Positions 43,994 to 51,473 of a DNA stretch of 64,000 bases are shown here, piece after piece. The position numbers and the translations under genes are program-made. Below the pieces are notes generated by a model. The model was not told the origin of the DNA. It saw only the letters and a list, made by a program, of their open reading frames with translations, and did no database searches. Numbering within the stretch: the first letter of the stretch is position 1; every line of letters starts with the position of its first letter. The DNA comes from Trebonia sp050013875 (lineage in GTDB: Bacteria; Actinomycetota; Actinomycetes; Streptosporangiales; Streptosporangiaceae): the NCBI GenBank assembly GCA_050013875.1, contig JBEKEK010000038.1, positions 1-64,000 of the forward strand, read 5' to 3'.

Positions 43994-45280
43994 ATGATCC
44001 GCACCCTAGTTGCCGACCTGCACCGCCACGTCGGCCAGACCGTCACCATCGCCGGCTGGGCGCAGACCCTCCGGCTGCAGCGCGCCCTCCAGTTCGTGAT
44101 CGTCCGCGACCACACCGGCACCGTCCAGATTGCCCACCGGCGCGACGGCACCCCGCTCGAGGAGACCCTCGACGGCCTGTCGGCCGAATCCGCCGTCCGG
44201 GTAACCGGCCGGGTGGTGGCCAACCCGGCCGTCAGCCTCGGCGGCCTTGAGGTGATCCCCACCGCCGTCATCGTCGAGAACCGCGCCGCGACGCCGCTGC
44301 CCATCGACGCCCGCACCGGACCGGAGGGCCGCCAGGACTGGCGGTACCTCGACGTCCGCCGCCGCCCGGCCGCGCGGCTGGTGTTCGAGGTACAGACCAC
44401 CGTCGAGCAGGCCATGCGGTCGTTCGCCTACGCCCACGGCTGCACCGAGATGCACACGCCCAAGCTGATGGGCACCGCGTCGGAGTCAGGGTCGGAGGTC
44501 TTCGAGGTCGGGTACTTCGGCCGTTCCGCCTACCTGGCGCAGTCACCGCAGTTCTACAAGCAGATGGCGATCGCGGCCGGCATCGACCGGGTCTTCGAGG
44601 TCGGCCCGGTGTTCCGCGCCGAGCCCTCGTTCACCTCCCGGCACGCCACCGAGTTCACCGGGGTGGACGTGGAACTCGCCTGGATCGACAGCGTCGCGGA
44701 CGTGATGGACTTCGAGGAGCGGATGCTGGCGCACGTGCTCGCCGAGGCCGACGCCGCGCACGGCCCGGCGCTTGCCGAGCAGTTCGGGGTGAAGGTGGTC
44801 GTGCCGACGGTCCCGTTCCCGCGCGTCCCGATGGCCGAGGCGCTCAAGATCGCGGGAGCCGGTCGCGGCGGCGACCTGGACACGGCCGGCGAGCGGGCGG
44901 TCGCGGCGTGGGTCCGCGAGCGCACCGGCCACGAGTTCGCCTTCGTGACCGAGTACCCCGCGTCGGTCCGGCCGTTCTATCATCTGCGCCCGGCCGGCGC
45001 ACCGCAGCTGACCGCCAGCTACGACCTGCTCTGGAAGGGGCTCGAGATCACCACCGGCGCGCAGCGCGAGCACCGGTACGACGTGCTGCTCGCGCAGGCG
45101 GCCGAGAAGGGGCTGTCACCAGAGCCGATCCGGGACTACCTGAACGCCTTCAGGTACGGGTGCCCGCCGCACGGCGGCTTCGGCCTCGGCCTCGGCCGGG
45201 TGCTGATGGCGGCGCTCGGGCTCGACTCGATCCGGGATGCCACGTTCCTGTTCCGCGGGCCGAACCGGCTCACTCCTTGA
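43994..45280 (+). CDS. aspS: Aspartyl-tRNA synthetase, archaeal/eukaryotic type (possibly non-discriminating)
   Basis: A 428-aa class II synthetase. N-terminal OB-fold anticodon domain (VTIAGWAQTLRLQRALQFVIVRDHTGTVQ), class II motif 2 (FEVGPVFRAEPSFTSRHATEFTGVDVE), GAQREHRYD, and motif 3 (GGFGLGLGRVLMAALGLDSIRDATFLFRGPNRLTP). The short length without the bacterial insertion domain marks the archaeal type. Such enzymes often also charge tRNA-Asn with Asp. It may be a second, inducible copy beside a housekeeping enzyme. A T-box precedes it. Its 3' end overlaps convergent mftF by 11 bp. Confidence 0.9.
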   Translation: MIRTLVADLHRHVGQTVTIAGWAQTLRLQRALQFVIVRDHTGTVQIAHRRDGTPLEETLDGLSAESAVRVTGRVVANPAVSLGGLEVIPTAVIVENRAATPLPIDARTGPEGRQDWRYLDVRRRPAARLVFEVQTTVEQAMRSFAYAHGCTEMHTPKLMGTASESGSEVFEVGYFGRSAYLAQSPQFYKQMAIAAGIDRVFEVGPVFRAEPSFTSRHATEFTGVDVELAWIDSVADVMDFEERMLAHVLAEADAAHGPALAEQFGVKVVVPTVPFPRVPMAEALKIAGAGRGGDLDTAGERAVAAWVRERTGHEFAFVTEYPASVRPFYHLRPAGAPQLTASYDLLWKGLEITTGAQREHRYDVLLAQAAEKGLSPEPIRDYLNAFRYGCPPHGGFGLGLGRVLMAALGLDSIRDATFLFRGPNRLTP

Positions 45281-46850
45281 CGCTCTTGCCCCGCGCGGCC
45301 GGCGGCCGGCCGCCGATCATCGGAAGCAGCGGCCGGACCGTGCGCCGCCGCAGGCAGCCCTGCCAGACGCCGAGGCTGTAGGCGGCGTCGTCGAGCAGGC
45401 GGGCGGCGACGTAGCGGACCGGGTCGAGCGGCGGGCGCCGGTCCGCCCAGTCAAGCAGCGGCGGTGCCAGGATCAGCGCGGCGGCCGGCCGGCGGAGCCT
45501 TGGGAACATGATCGCGGCCGGGATGGCGATGGGCCACCAGGTACGGGAGATGGCGCTGCCGATCGGCCGGCCGGCCGCGACTGTCCCGCCCCCGGCCAGC
45601 CGCACCGCCAGCCGCCACGCTTCGGCATAGCCCGCGCGCCTCTTGCTGTTATCAGGCATGAGTGGCGATCCAGCGGGGAGCGGCCAGCGCTCGCCGGTGA
45701 CCCGGGACAGGCGGCGGGCCAGCAGGGCGGTCGCGGCGGCGGTGAGCGCGGTCGCGGTGACCGGGCGGCCGGAGAGCGCCGCCGCCCACGCGCCGACGGT
45801 CCACCAGGACGCGTAGAGCGGTCGGACTGACCCTGGGTGCCGCCGTTCCAAGTCAGCGGCGGAGGTCCCGTAGTCCGCGCGGCGGGCGAACCAGGCGCGG
45901 AACCTGACCCGGTGATCGTGCCCCATGACGGCGGCCGGCTCGTACCTGACCCGCCACCCGGCGGCGGACATCCGCCAGATGAAGTCGACGTCCTCCCCCA
46001 CGATCATGGTGTCGGCGAACCCCGCGGCGGCCGCCGTCCTGCGCACGACGAGGGCCGCGCCGGGAACGTACCAGACCCGCGCGCCGACGGCGACGATGGA
46101 CGGCCGCGCGCCCATGTCCAAGGTCGAGCTCGCCCCCTCGTACCGGGCCAGCCAGCTGGTCCCCGCCTCGCGGGCGACGATCCGGGGCGCGACCGCGCCG
46201 ACCGCGGGGTCGGCGAAGTGCGGCAGCAACCGGTCGAGCCAGCCCGGTGCGGGCACGCAGTCCGAGTCGAGGAACGCGACGAACTCGGTCGCCGCCGCCG
46301 CCAGCCCGGAGTTGCGGGCCGCACCCGGGCCCCCGTTTACCGGGCGGTGGATCACCCGGGCCCCGTGTGCCGCCGCGATGGCCGCGATCGCACCCGGGTC
46401 GGCGGAGGCGTCGTCAACCACGATGACCGGTGGCGCGCACGGCCCGGCGTAAGCAGTGACCCCGTCGCCCTCCTGGGTCCGGCCGTGCTGCTTCTTCTTG
46501 CTGTTATCTGGACTGGCAAGGCCGGCCAGGCAGCGGGCGAGTTCGGCGTGCCGGTCCCGCACCGGGATCACCACCGTCACCTCGCCCGGGCGGGGGACGC
46601 GGCCAATACCGGGGGAAGCGAGCCAATCCGGATGGGCGATCCCCGCGTCAAGGAGGCGGCGGGCCAGCGTGCGGGCGGCCGCGCTGGCCGGCACCGGCGC
46701 GCCGGAGAACCAGCCGGTGACCTGGCGCTGGCCGGCCGGGGTCAGCCGCAGCACGCGCACCGGTGAGCCGCCCACCAGCACCGAACCTCCGGCCACCAGC
46801 CGGGTGCCGGCATCGGGGCGCAGCCGCAGGCCGGGCGGCGCGGGCGTCAC
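45270..46850 (-). CDS. mftF: Mycofactocin glycosyltransferase MftF, with two in-frame motif insertions
   Basis: A 526-aa GT2-type glycosyltransferase that adds glucose units to premycofactocin. GT-A motifs are clear: VIVVDDASADPGAIAAIAAAHGARVI, GGPGAARNSGLAAAATEFVAFLDSDCVP, and ADYGTSAADLERRHPGSVRPLYAS. The GTG at 46848-46850 overlaps the mftC stop (GTGA). Two places carry the interspersed motif in frame: 46496-46508, encoding PDNSKKK followed by an unconserved ~18-residue loop just before the VIVVDD strand, and 45641-45653, encoding PDNSKRR near the C-terminus. Both look like inserted loops. Confidence 0.88.
   Translation of the reverse strand: MTPAPPGLRLRPDAGTRLVAGGSVLVGGSPVRVLRLTPAGQRQVTGWFSGAPVPASAAARTLARRLLDAGIAHPDWLASPGIGRVPRPGEVTVVIPVRDRHAELARCLAGLASPDNSKKKQHGRTQEGDGVTAYAGPCAPPVIVVDDASADPGAIAAIAAAHGARVIHRPVNGGPGAARNSGLAAAATEFVAFLDSDCVPAPGWLDRLLPHFADPAVGAVAPRIVAREAGTSWLARYEGASSTLDMGARPSIVAVGARVWYVPGAALVVRRTAAAAGFADTMIVGEDVDFIWRMSAAGWRVRYEPAAVMGHDHRVRFRAWFARRADYGTSAADLERRHPGSVRPLYASWWTVGAWAAALSGRPVTATALTAAATALLARRLSRVTGERWPLPAGSPLMPDNSKRRAGYAEAWRLAVRLAGGGTVAAGRPIGSAISRTWWPIAIPAAIMFPRLRRPAAALILAPPLLDWADRRPPLDPVRYVAARLLDDAAYSLGVWQGCLRRRTVRPLLPMIGGRPPAARGKSVKE
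45641..45653 (+). repeat. Interspersed motif copy inside mftF (C-terminal)
   Basis: An exact TCTTGCTGTTATC. On the mftF coding strand it reads GATAACAGCAAGA, in frame as Asp-Asn-Ser-Lys. Confidence 0.85.
46496..46508 (+). repeat. Interspersed motif copy inside mftF (N-terminal third)
   Basis: An exact TCTTGCTGTTATC, extended by pyrimidines 5'. It is in frame in mftF as Asp-Asn-Ser-Lys-Lys-Lys, directly before the conserved catalytic strand. Confidence 0.85.
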
Positions 46851-48103
46851 CCGGTGAAACCGGCGAGGGGGCTTTCGTCGCAGTCGTGGCTGGGCGGGCG
46901 GCGGGGGGCGATCGTCACCGGGACGGGCCCTGGCCGAGGGGACGTGCGGTGCGAGTGGTCCACCGACGGGCGGGGCACTGAGACGGCGTTCGTGCCCGCG
47001 GACGCCAGCGCCTGCTCGCCGTAGCCCTGGACGCACTCCGGGTCCGGGCCGTCCATGGGCAGGCCGGTGAAGAACTTGGCGGCCATGCAGCCGCCCCGGC
47101 AGGAGTCGTAGAAGCCGCAGGACTTGCACGCGCCGCCGGTGTCGGGCTTGCGCAGATCCTGGAACAGCTCCGACGTCTTCCACACGGTCTCGAAGCCGCC
47201 GGTGTCGCGGACGTTGCCCGCCAGGAAGTTCTCATGGATCGCGAACGGGCAGGCGTAGACGTCGCCCACCGGGTCGATGAGGCAGACCACCCGGCCGGCC
47301 CCGCACAGGTTGAGCCCGGGCAGCGCGGAACCGAACGCGGACAGGTGGAAGAACGAGTCGCCGGTCAGCACCTGCTCGCCCCGGCTGACCAGCCAGTCGT
47401 AAAGCTGCTTCTGCTGGGCGGGCAGCGGGTGCAGCTCGTCCCAGACGTCGGCGCCGCGCCCGGACGGCCGCAGCCGGGTCAGCCGCAGCTGCGCACCGTA
47501 GCGGTCCGCGATGGCCTTGAACTCGTCCAGCTGCGGGATGTTCTGCCGGGTCATGACCACTGACAGCTTGAATCCGCGGAAGCCCGCGTCGGCCAGGTTC
47601 GCCATCGCGCGCATCGCGGTGGCATACGAGCCGGGTCCGCGCACCGCGTCGTTCACCTCGGCGGTGGCGCCGTCCAGCGAGATCTGCACGTCCACGTAGT
47701 CGCTGCCCGCGAGACGCGCCGCCACCGCCGGGGTGATCTTCACGCCGTTGGTGGAGAACTTCACCCCGACCTGGTGCTCGGTCGCGTAGTCGACCAGCTC
47801 CCAGAAGTCGGGCCGGACCGTGGGCTCGCCGCCGCCGATGTTGACGTAGAAGACCTGCATCCGCTGGAGCGTGTCGATGACCGCCTTGCACTCACCGGTG
47901 GTCAGCTCGCGCGGGTCGCGGCGGCCCGATGACGACAGGCAGTGCACGCAGGACAGGTTGCACGCGTAGGTGAGCTCCCAGGTCAGGCAGATGGGAGCGT
48001 CCAGTCCAAGCTGGAACAGGTCGGTGAGTTTGCCGGGCGAGACCGCGGGCGGCGCGGTCGCCGTCTGCCCCGCGGGCAGGGCAATGTCAGGAGCGAGAGT
48101 CAT
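46847..48103 (-). CDS. mftC: Mycofactocin radical SAM maturase
   Basis: A 418-aa radical SAM/SPASM enzyme that decarboxylates and cyclises the C-terminal Val-Tyr of MftA. The [4Fe-4S]-SAM motif is C48-x3-C52-x2-C55 (YACNLSCVHC), with GGGEPTVR after it. Auxiliary-cluster cysteines lie in the C-terminal SPASM region (CGAGRVVCLIDPVGDVYACPFAIHENFLAGNV, CKSCGFYDSCRGGC). The last ~40 residues are a non-conserved tail. It overlaps mftB by 17 bp and mftF by 4 bp. Confidence 0.96.
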   Translation of the reverse strand: MTLAPDIALPAGQTATAPPAVSPGKLTDLFQLGLDAPICLTWELTYACNLSCVHCLSSSGRRDPRELTTGECKAVIDTLQRMQVFYVNIGGGEPTVRPDFWELVDYATEHQVGVKFSTNGVKITPAVAARLAGSDYVDVQISLDGATAEVNDAVRGPGSYATAMRAMANLADAGFRGFKLSVVMTRQNIPQLDEFKAIADRYGAQLRLTRLRPSGRGADVWDELHPLPAQQKQLYDWLVSRGEQVLTGDSFFHLSAFGSALPGLNLCGAGRVVCLIDPVGDVYACPFAIHENFLAGNVRDTGGFETVWKTSELFQDLRKPDTGGACKSCGFYDSCRGGCMAAKFFTGLPMDGPDPECVQGYGEQALASAGTNAVSVPRPSVDHSHRTSPRPGPVPVTIAPRRPPSHDCDESPLAGFTG

Positions 48104-48374
48104 GCAGCGTCCGTTCCGAGATCATCTTTGAATCCGCCAGGGCCGCGAGCGCGCGCTCATACGCGGGCAGCTCAGCCTCGGTCACGCCGCAGGCGTGGCA
48201 CGCCGCCCGGGCGCTGGGGTGGTCGGTCAGCGACCTGACCACCGCCAGCACCCGCTGGTTCTTGAGGAAGGACAGCCGCCGGGTGCCGAAGTGGTACAGC
48301 AGCGCGCCGAACGGCTCGGGGCGCATCGACACCTGCGGATGAACCTGCCAGGCGTGGTCGAGGTCGAAGCTCAC
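48087..48374 (-). CDS. mftB: Mycofactocin precursor-binding chaperone MftB
   Basis: A 95-aa RRE-type peptide-binding protein that presents MftA to MftC. It starts with SFDLDHAWQVHPQVSMRPEPFGALLYHFGTRRLSFL, the MftB signature. It begins 49 bp after mftA and overlaps mftC by 17 bp. Confidence 0.95.
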   Translation of the reverse strand: MSFDLDHAWQVHPQVSMRPEPFGALLYHFGTRRLSFLKNQRVLAVVRSLTDHPSARAACHACGVTEAELPAYERALAALADSKMISERTLHDSRS

Positions 48375-48423
48375 GACTGATCCGGCTGCTGATCGGATGG
48401 CTGTGTTTATCAGCGGGCGGTGT

Positions 48424-48525
48424 CTAGTAGACGCCGCACATGCCGTCGATGGAGACCTCTTCGACGAGGAGCTCGTCGCCGGTCAGGGCCTCGGTCTGCG
48501 CGGTCTCTGGCTCGTGCTCGGCCAT
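48424..48525 (-). CDS. mftA: Mycofactocin precursor peptide MftA
   Basis: A 33-codon gene too short for routine gene calling. The peptide starts MAEHEPETAQTEALTG and ends with the invariant core IDGMCGVY just before the TAG stop. MftC and MftE act on the last residues (Val-Tyr) to make the redox cofactor. The ATG at 48523-48525 is preceded by GGGAGG at a normal distance. It is the first gene of the mftA-B-C-F operon. Confidence 0.96.
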   Translation of the reverse strand: MAEHEPETAQTEALTGDELLVEEVSIDGMCGVY

Positions 48526-48545
48526 CCGGGTACCTCCCGCATTAG

Positions 48546-48599
48546 TGGCACCAAGTGCCAGGTAGGACATTGGGACGAGCCTAAAGGGCACTTGGTGCC
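48546..48599. promoter_or_regulatory. Paired palindromic operators between mftA and mftR
   Basis: Two palindromes: TGGCAC-caa-GTGCCA at 48546-48560 and GGCAC-ttg-GTGCC at 48587-48599. Each is itself palindromic and the two are 13-bp inverted copies of each other, with centres 40 bp apart. One lies 20 bp before mftA and the other 54 bp before mftR, ideal for MftR to control both directions. Confidence 0.75.
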
Positions 48600-48653
48600 G
48601 AAATCAAGACCCTCACGCATCGTCACCGCAGAACGCTCTATTGTTGCCTTAAC

Positions 48654-49307
48654 ATGGGCATTCCCCGATCGAGGACGGTGATACCAGTGTCGGCACCGGC
48701 CGTAGCGGTCCCGGCCGCGCGCCCGCACCCGGGCCGCAGGCGGGTGACCTCGCAAGCCGAGCTTGAGCAGGCCGCGTTCGGGCTGTTCGCGGCGCGCGGG
48801 TTCGACGCCACGACGGTGGACGAGATCGCGGCGGCGGCCGGGATCGGGCGGCGGACCTTCTTCCGGTATTTCCCGTCCAAGAACGACATCCCGTGGGGCG
48901 CCTTCGAGACCGAACTCGACCGGATGCGGGTCCGGCTCAAGGCCTGCCCGGCCGAGGTGCCGCTGATGGCGGCCATCCGCGTCGCGCTGATCGACTTCAA
49001 CCAGGTCGCCCCGGCCCAGGTACCGCTGCACCGGCGGCGGATGGAACTCATCCTCCGGGTCCCCACGCTGCTGGCGCACTCCACGCTGCGGTTCGCCGCC
49101 TGGCGGGCGGTCGTCGCCGAGTTCGTCGCCGAGCGGTCCGGCCAGCGTCCCGATGACCTCGCGCCGCAGGCGGTCGCGCACGCGGTCCTCGGCGTTGCCA
49201 TCGCCGCCTACGAGCACTGGCTCGACGACCCCGCGGCCGAGCTCGGCGCCCTTCTCGACGACGCGATGCGCCAGCTCGACGCCGCCTTCACCGGCACCCT
49301 GAGCTAG
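48654..49307 (+). CDS. mftR: Mycofactocin-system TetR-family regulator MftR
   Basis: A 217-aa TetR-type protein. The helix-turn-helix is EQAAFGLFAARGFDATTVDEIAAAAGIGRRTFFRYFPSKNDI (about residues 35-75), with the RRTFFRYF and SKNDIPWG forms seen in MftR. The C-terminal domain is a ligand-binding helical bundle; acyl-CoAs are reported ligands for the mycobacterial protein. The ATG at 48654 is used; GTG codons at 48681 or 48687 could shorten the N-terminus. It is divergent from mftA and precedes mftE by 2 bp. Confidence 0.9.
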   Translation: MGIPRSRTVIPVSAPAVAVPAARPHPGRRRVTSQAELEQAAFGLFAARGFDATTVDEIAAAAGIGRRTFFRYFPSKNDIPWGAFETELDRMRVRLKACPAEVPLMAAIRVALIDFNQVAPAQVPLHRRRMELILRVPTLLAHSTLRFAAWRAVVAEFVAERSGQRPDDLAPQAVAHAVLGVAIAAYEHWLDDPAAELGALLDDAMRQLDAAFTGTLS

Positions 49308-49309
49308 CG

Positions 49310-50044
49310 GTGCCCGCTTCGATCGGGGCCGAGAGTGCCGGGTTCACGCTGAGCACCGCGCACTGGCCGGAGGTCGAGGCCGGGCCGCGAAGGCTGCTGG
49401 TGGTGCCGGTCGGATCGCTTGAGCAGCACGGGGCGCACCTGCCGCTCGACACCGATACGCGGATCGCCGCGGCCGTCGCGGCGCGTGCCTGTGCGGGGAG
49501 GGCCGGGGTCGGGCTCGCGCCGCCGATCGCGCTCGGGGCCAGCGGCGAGCACGCCGAATTCCCCGGAACGTTGTCGATCGGCAGTGTCGCTTTGTCGATA
49601 ATGCTGGTCGAGCTCGGCCGGCACGCGTCCCTCCACTGGCCCGCGATGCTCCTGGTCAACGGCCACGGCGGCAACGCCGCCGCGATCCGCGAGGCGGTCA
49701 AGCTGCTGGCCGACGAGGGGCGCCGGTGCCACGTCTGGCACGCCGGACTGCGCCCCGCCCAGCTGGCAACGGAGCCCCTGGTGTCCGACGCGCACGCGGG
49801 GCGGGTGGAGACGTCGGTCATGCTGGCGCTCGCCCCCGGTGATGTGCGGCTCGCGGCCGCTTCCCGCGGTGACACCCGGCCGCTGCGCGAGATCATGCCG
49901 GACCTGGCCGCCCGCGGCGTCCGGCACGTCAGCCCCAACGGCGTTCTCGGTGATCCGTCCGGCGCATCCGCGGCCGAGGGCGACCGCCTGCTCGGGCTGC
50001 TCGTCGCCGACCTGAGCCAGCTGGTGGACCGGCTGGTCGGCTAG
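49310..50044 (+). CDS. mftE: Mycofactocin peptidase MftE (creatininase family)
   Basis: A 244-aa metal-dependent amidohydrolase of the creatininase family that trims the modified MftA to the C-terminal Val-Tyr-derived dipeptide. Motifs: LVVPVGSLEQHGAHLPLDTD (metal ligands Glu, His, Asp), NGHGGNAAAIREA, and SDAHAGRVETSVMLAL. The start is GTG at 49310, two bases after the mftR stop. A strong terminator follows it. Confidence 0.93.
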   Translation: MPASIGAESAGFTLSTAHWPEVEAGPRRLLVVPVGSLEQHGAHLPLDTDTRIAAAVAARACAGRAGVGLAPPIALGASGEHAEFPGTLSIGSVALSIMLVELGRHASLHWPAMLLVNGHGGNAAAIREAVKLLADEGRRCHVWHAGLRPAQLATEPLVSDAHAGRVETSVMLALAPGDVRLAAASRGDTRPLREIMPDLAARGVRHVSPNGVLGDPSGASAAEGDRLLGLLVADLSQLVDRLVG

Positions 50045-50056
50045 CGGAAAGCGGGC

Positions 50057-50088
50057 AGCCCCCGGCGAGTGCACGCTCGCCGGGGGCT
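50057..50088. terminator. Strong hairpin terminator after mftE
   Basis: A perfect 13-bp stem (AGCCCCCGGCGAG at 50057-50069, complement at 50076-50088) with a 6-base loop, between mftE and the convergent gene at 50103. It should work in both directions. Confidence 0.8.
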
Positions 50089-50102
50089 GGTCAGTGGGCC
50101 GG

Positions 50103-51356
50103 TTACCAACCGACCGGATAGGTGGGGGTGGGAGTCGGCGCCGGAGTTGGAGCGGGGCTTGGGGCGGTTGGGTTGAGGACGCCGACCAGGCCGTTCGCGT
50201 AGCTGCTTGGGCCCGCGCTGAAGACGACCGACGAGGCACCGCCGAACGCCGAGTTGCCGACCAGGAGGCCCCACAGCCCGTTGATCGCGATGGGGCGGCC
50301 CTTAGCGTTTTTCAGCGGGCCAAGGAACCGGCCGGTGTTCGGGTTGAACGCGTTGATCCGGCCGTTTCCCAGATTGCCGACCAGCAGGTCGCCGGCGAAC
50401 GGGCCGAACCCCTTGGGCGCTAGCACCAGACCCCAGGGCTCGTTCAGCGGGCCGTGGGAGACCAGGTGCTTGATGAGTTTGCCGTTGACGCTGTAGACAT
50501 CGACGAACCCGCGGCCAGCGCCGGGGACGACGTCGGTCTTGGATTTGTTCTGCTTCCCGTAGGAGACGTAGACCCGGCCGTTCAGCTCCGCAATTCCGAA
50601 CGGGGCGTAGCCGGCCGGGATCTTCGGGTCCCTGAACTGCGCCGGCTTGGTCACCAGGTGGAAGTCCTTGTTGAAGACGTCGACCTTGGCGTTGGCCACG
50701 TCCGCGGCGAACAGCTCAGGGCCGGCCGCGGGCGTGGTCGCCAGGGCAAGTCCCTTGAACACGGCCCGGGCCGGCGTCTTGCCGGCCGCTCCGCCCTTGG
50801 GGCTGTCCTCGACGACGAAGGCGGCCCCGCCATCCCAGGCGGCGATCTCCCCCGGCGACTGAGCCTTGCCGATCGAGTCGGTGTCCACGATGAAGTGGGC
50901 TGGCATTCCGGTCGGGCCGCCGACGGGGAAGGCGCTGGTGTCGGGGTTGAAGACCTGCCCGGTGGGGTTGCCGCCTGGCACCGGCACGGTGAGGTCGAGC
51001 GAAACGCTGCTGCCCTTGATCCCGCCGCCGTAGACGGTGGCGAAGCCCGAGTTGTTATCGGACACCCAGATGGGGGTGGCCGGGCCCGCCGCAAGCCCCC
51101 AGGCGTTGGTCAGGTTCTTGTCGGTCAGCTTGCCCTTGAAGGAGGCCTTGTTGGCGATCAGGTTGGTCTGCCCGAAGCTGTTCGCCACGTGCACCGAGGG
51201 TGCAGCCGAGGCCGAGGCCGAGGCCCAGGCGGGCACCCCGATCGCGACCAGTCCGGCGGCCGCCGCGAACGTCGTGACGGCGGCGGGCCATCGCCTGCCG
51301 CCGGCCTGATTCTTCGCGGGAGGCTCCCCGGCCCTGCTGGGTAGTGCGTGCCGCAT
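50103..51356 (-). CDS. Secreted TIGR03118-family beta-propeller-like protein
   Basis: A 417-aa secreted protein. A signal peptide lies within the first ~52 residues, then the family opening (FGQTNLIANKASFKGKLTDKNLTNAWGLAAGPATPIWVSDNNSG) and repeated NHL-like blades (YAPFGIAELNGRVYVSYGKQN, PFAGDLLVGNLGNGRINAFNPNTG). It ends with a Pro/Thr tail (PAPTPAPTPTPTYPVGW). The role is unknown. The start is the ATG at 51356 after GAAGGGACC. Confidence 0.8.
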   Translation of the reverse strand: MRHALPSRAGEPPAKNQAGGRRWPAAVTTFAAAAGLVAIGVPAWASASASAAPSVHVANSFGQTNLIANKASFKGKLTDKNLTNAWGLAAGPATPIWVSDNNSGFATVYGGGIKGSSVSLDLTVPVPGGNPTGQVFNPDTSAFPVGGPTGMPAHFIVDTDSIGKAQSPGEIAAWDGGAAFVVEDSPKGGAAGKTPARAVFKGLALATTPAAGPELFAADVANAKVDVFNKDFHLVTKPAQFRDPKIPAGYAPFGIAELNGRVYVSYGKQNKSKTDVVPGAGRGFVDVYSVNGKLIKHLVSHGPLNEPWGLVLAPKGFGPFAGDLLVGNLGNGRINAFNPNTGRFLGPLKNAKGRPIAINGLWGLLVGNSAFGGASSVVFSAGPSSYANGLVGVLNPTAPSPAPTPAPTPTPTYPVGW

Positions 51357-51473
51357 GACGGTCCCTTCGTCTGGCAACGTCGCGCCCGAACCCGTCGGTG
51401 GACTCGGACATGAGTACTACGGGCGGCGGGCGCGATCGGATTCAAACGGGCGCGGGAACGCGGGACCCAGGCG

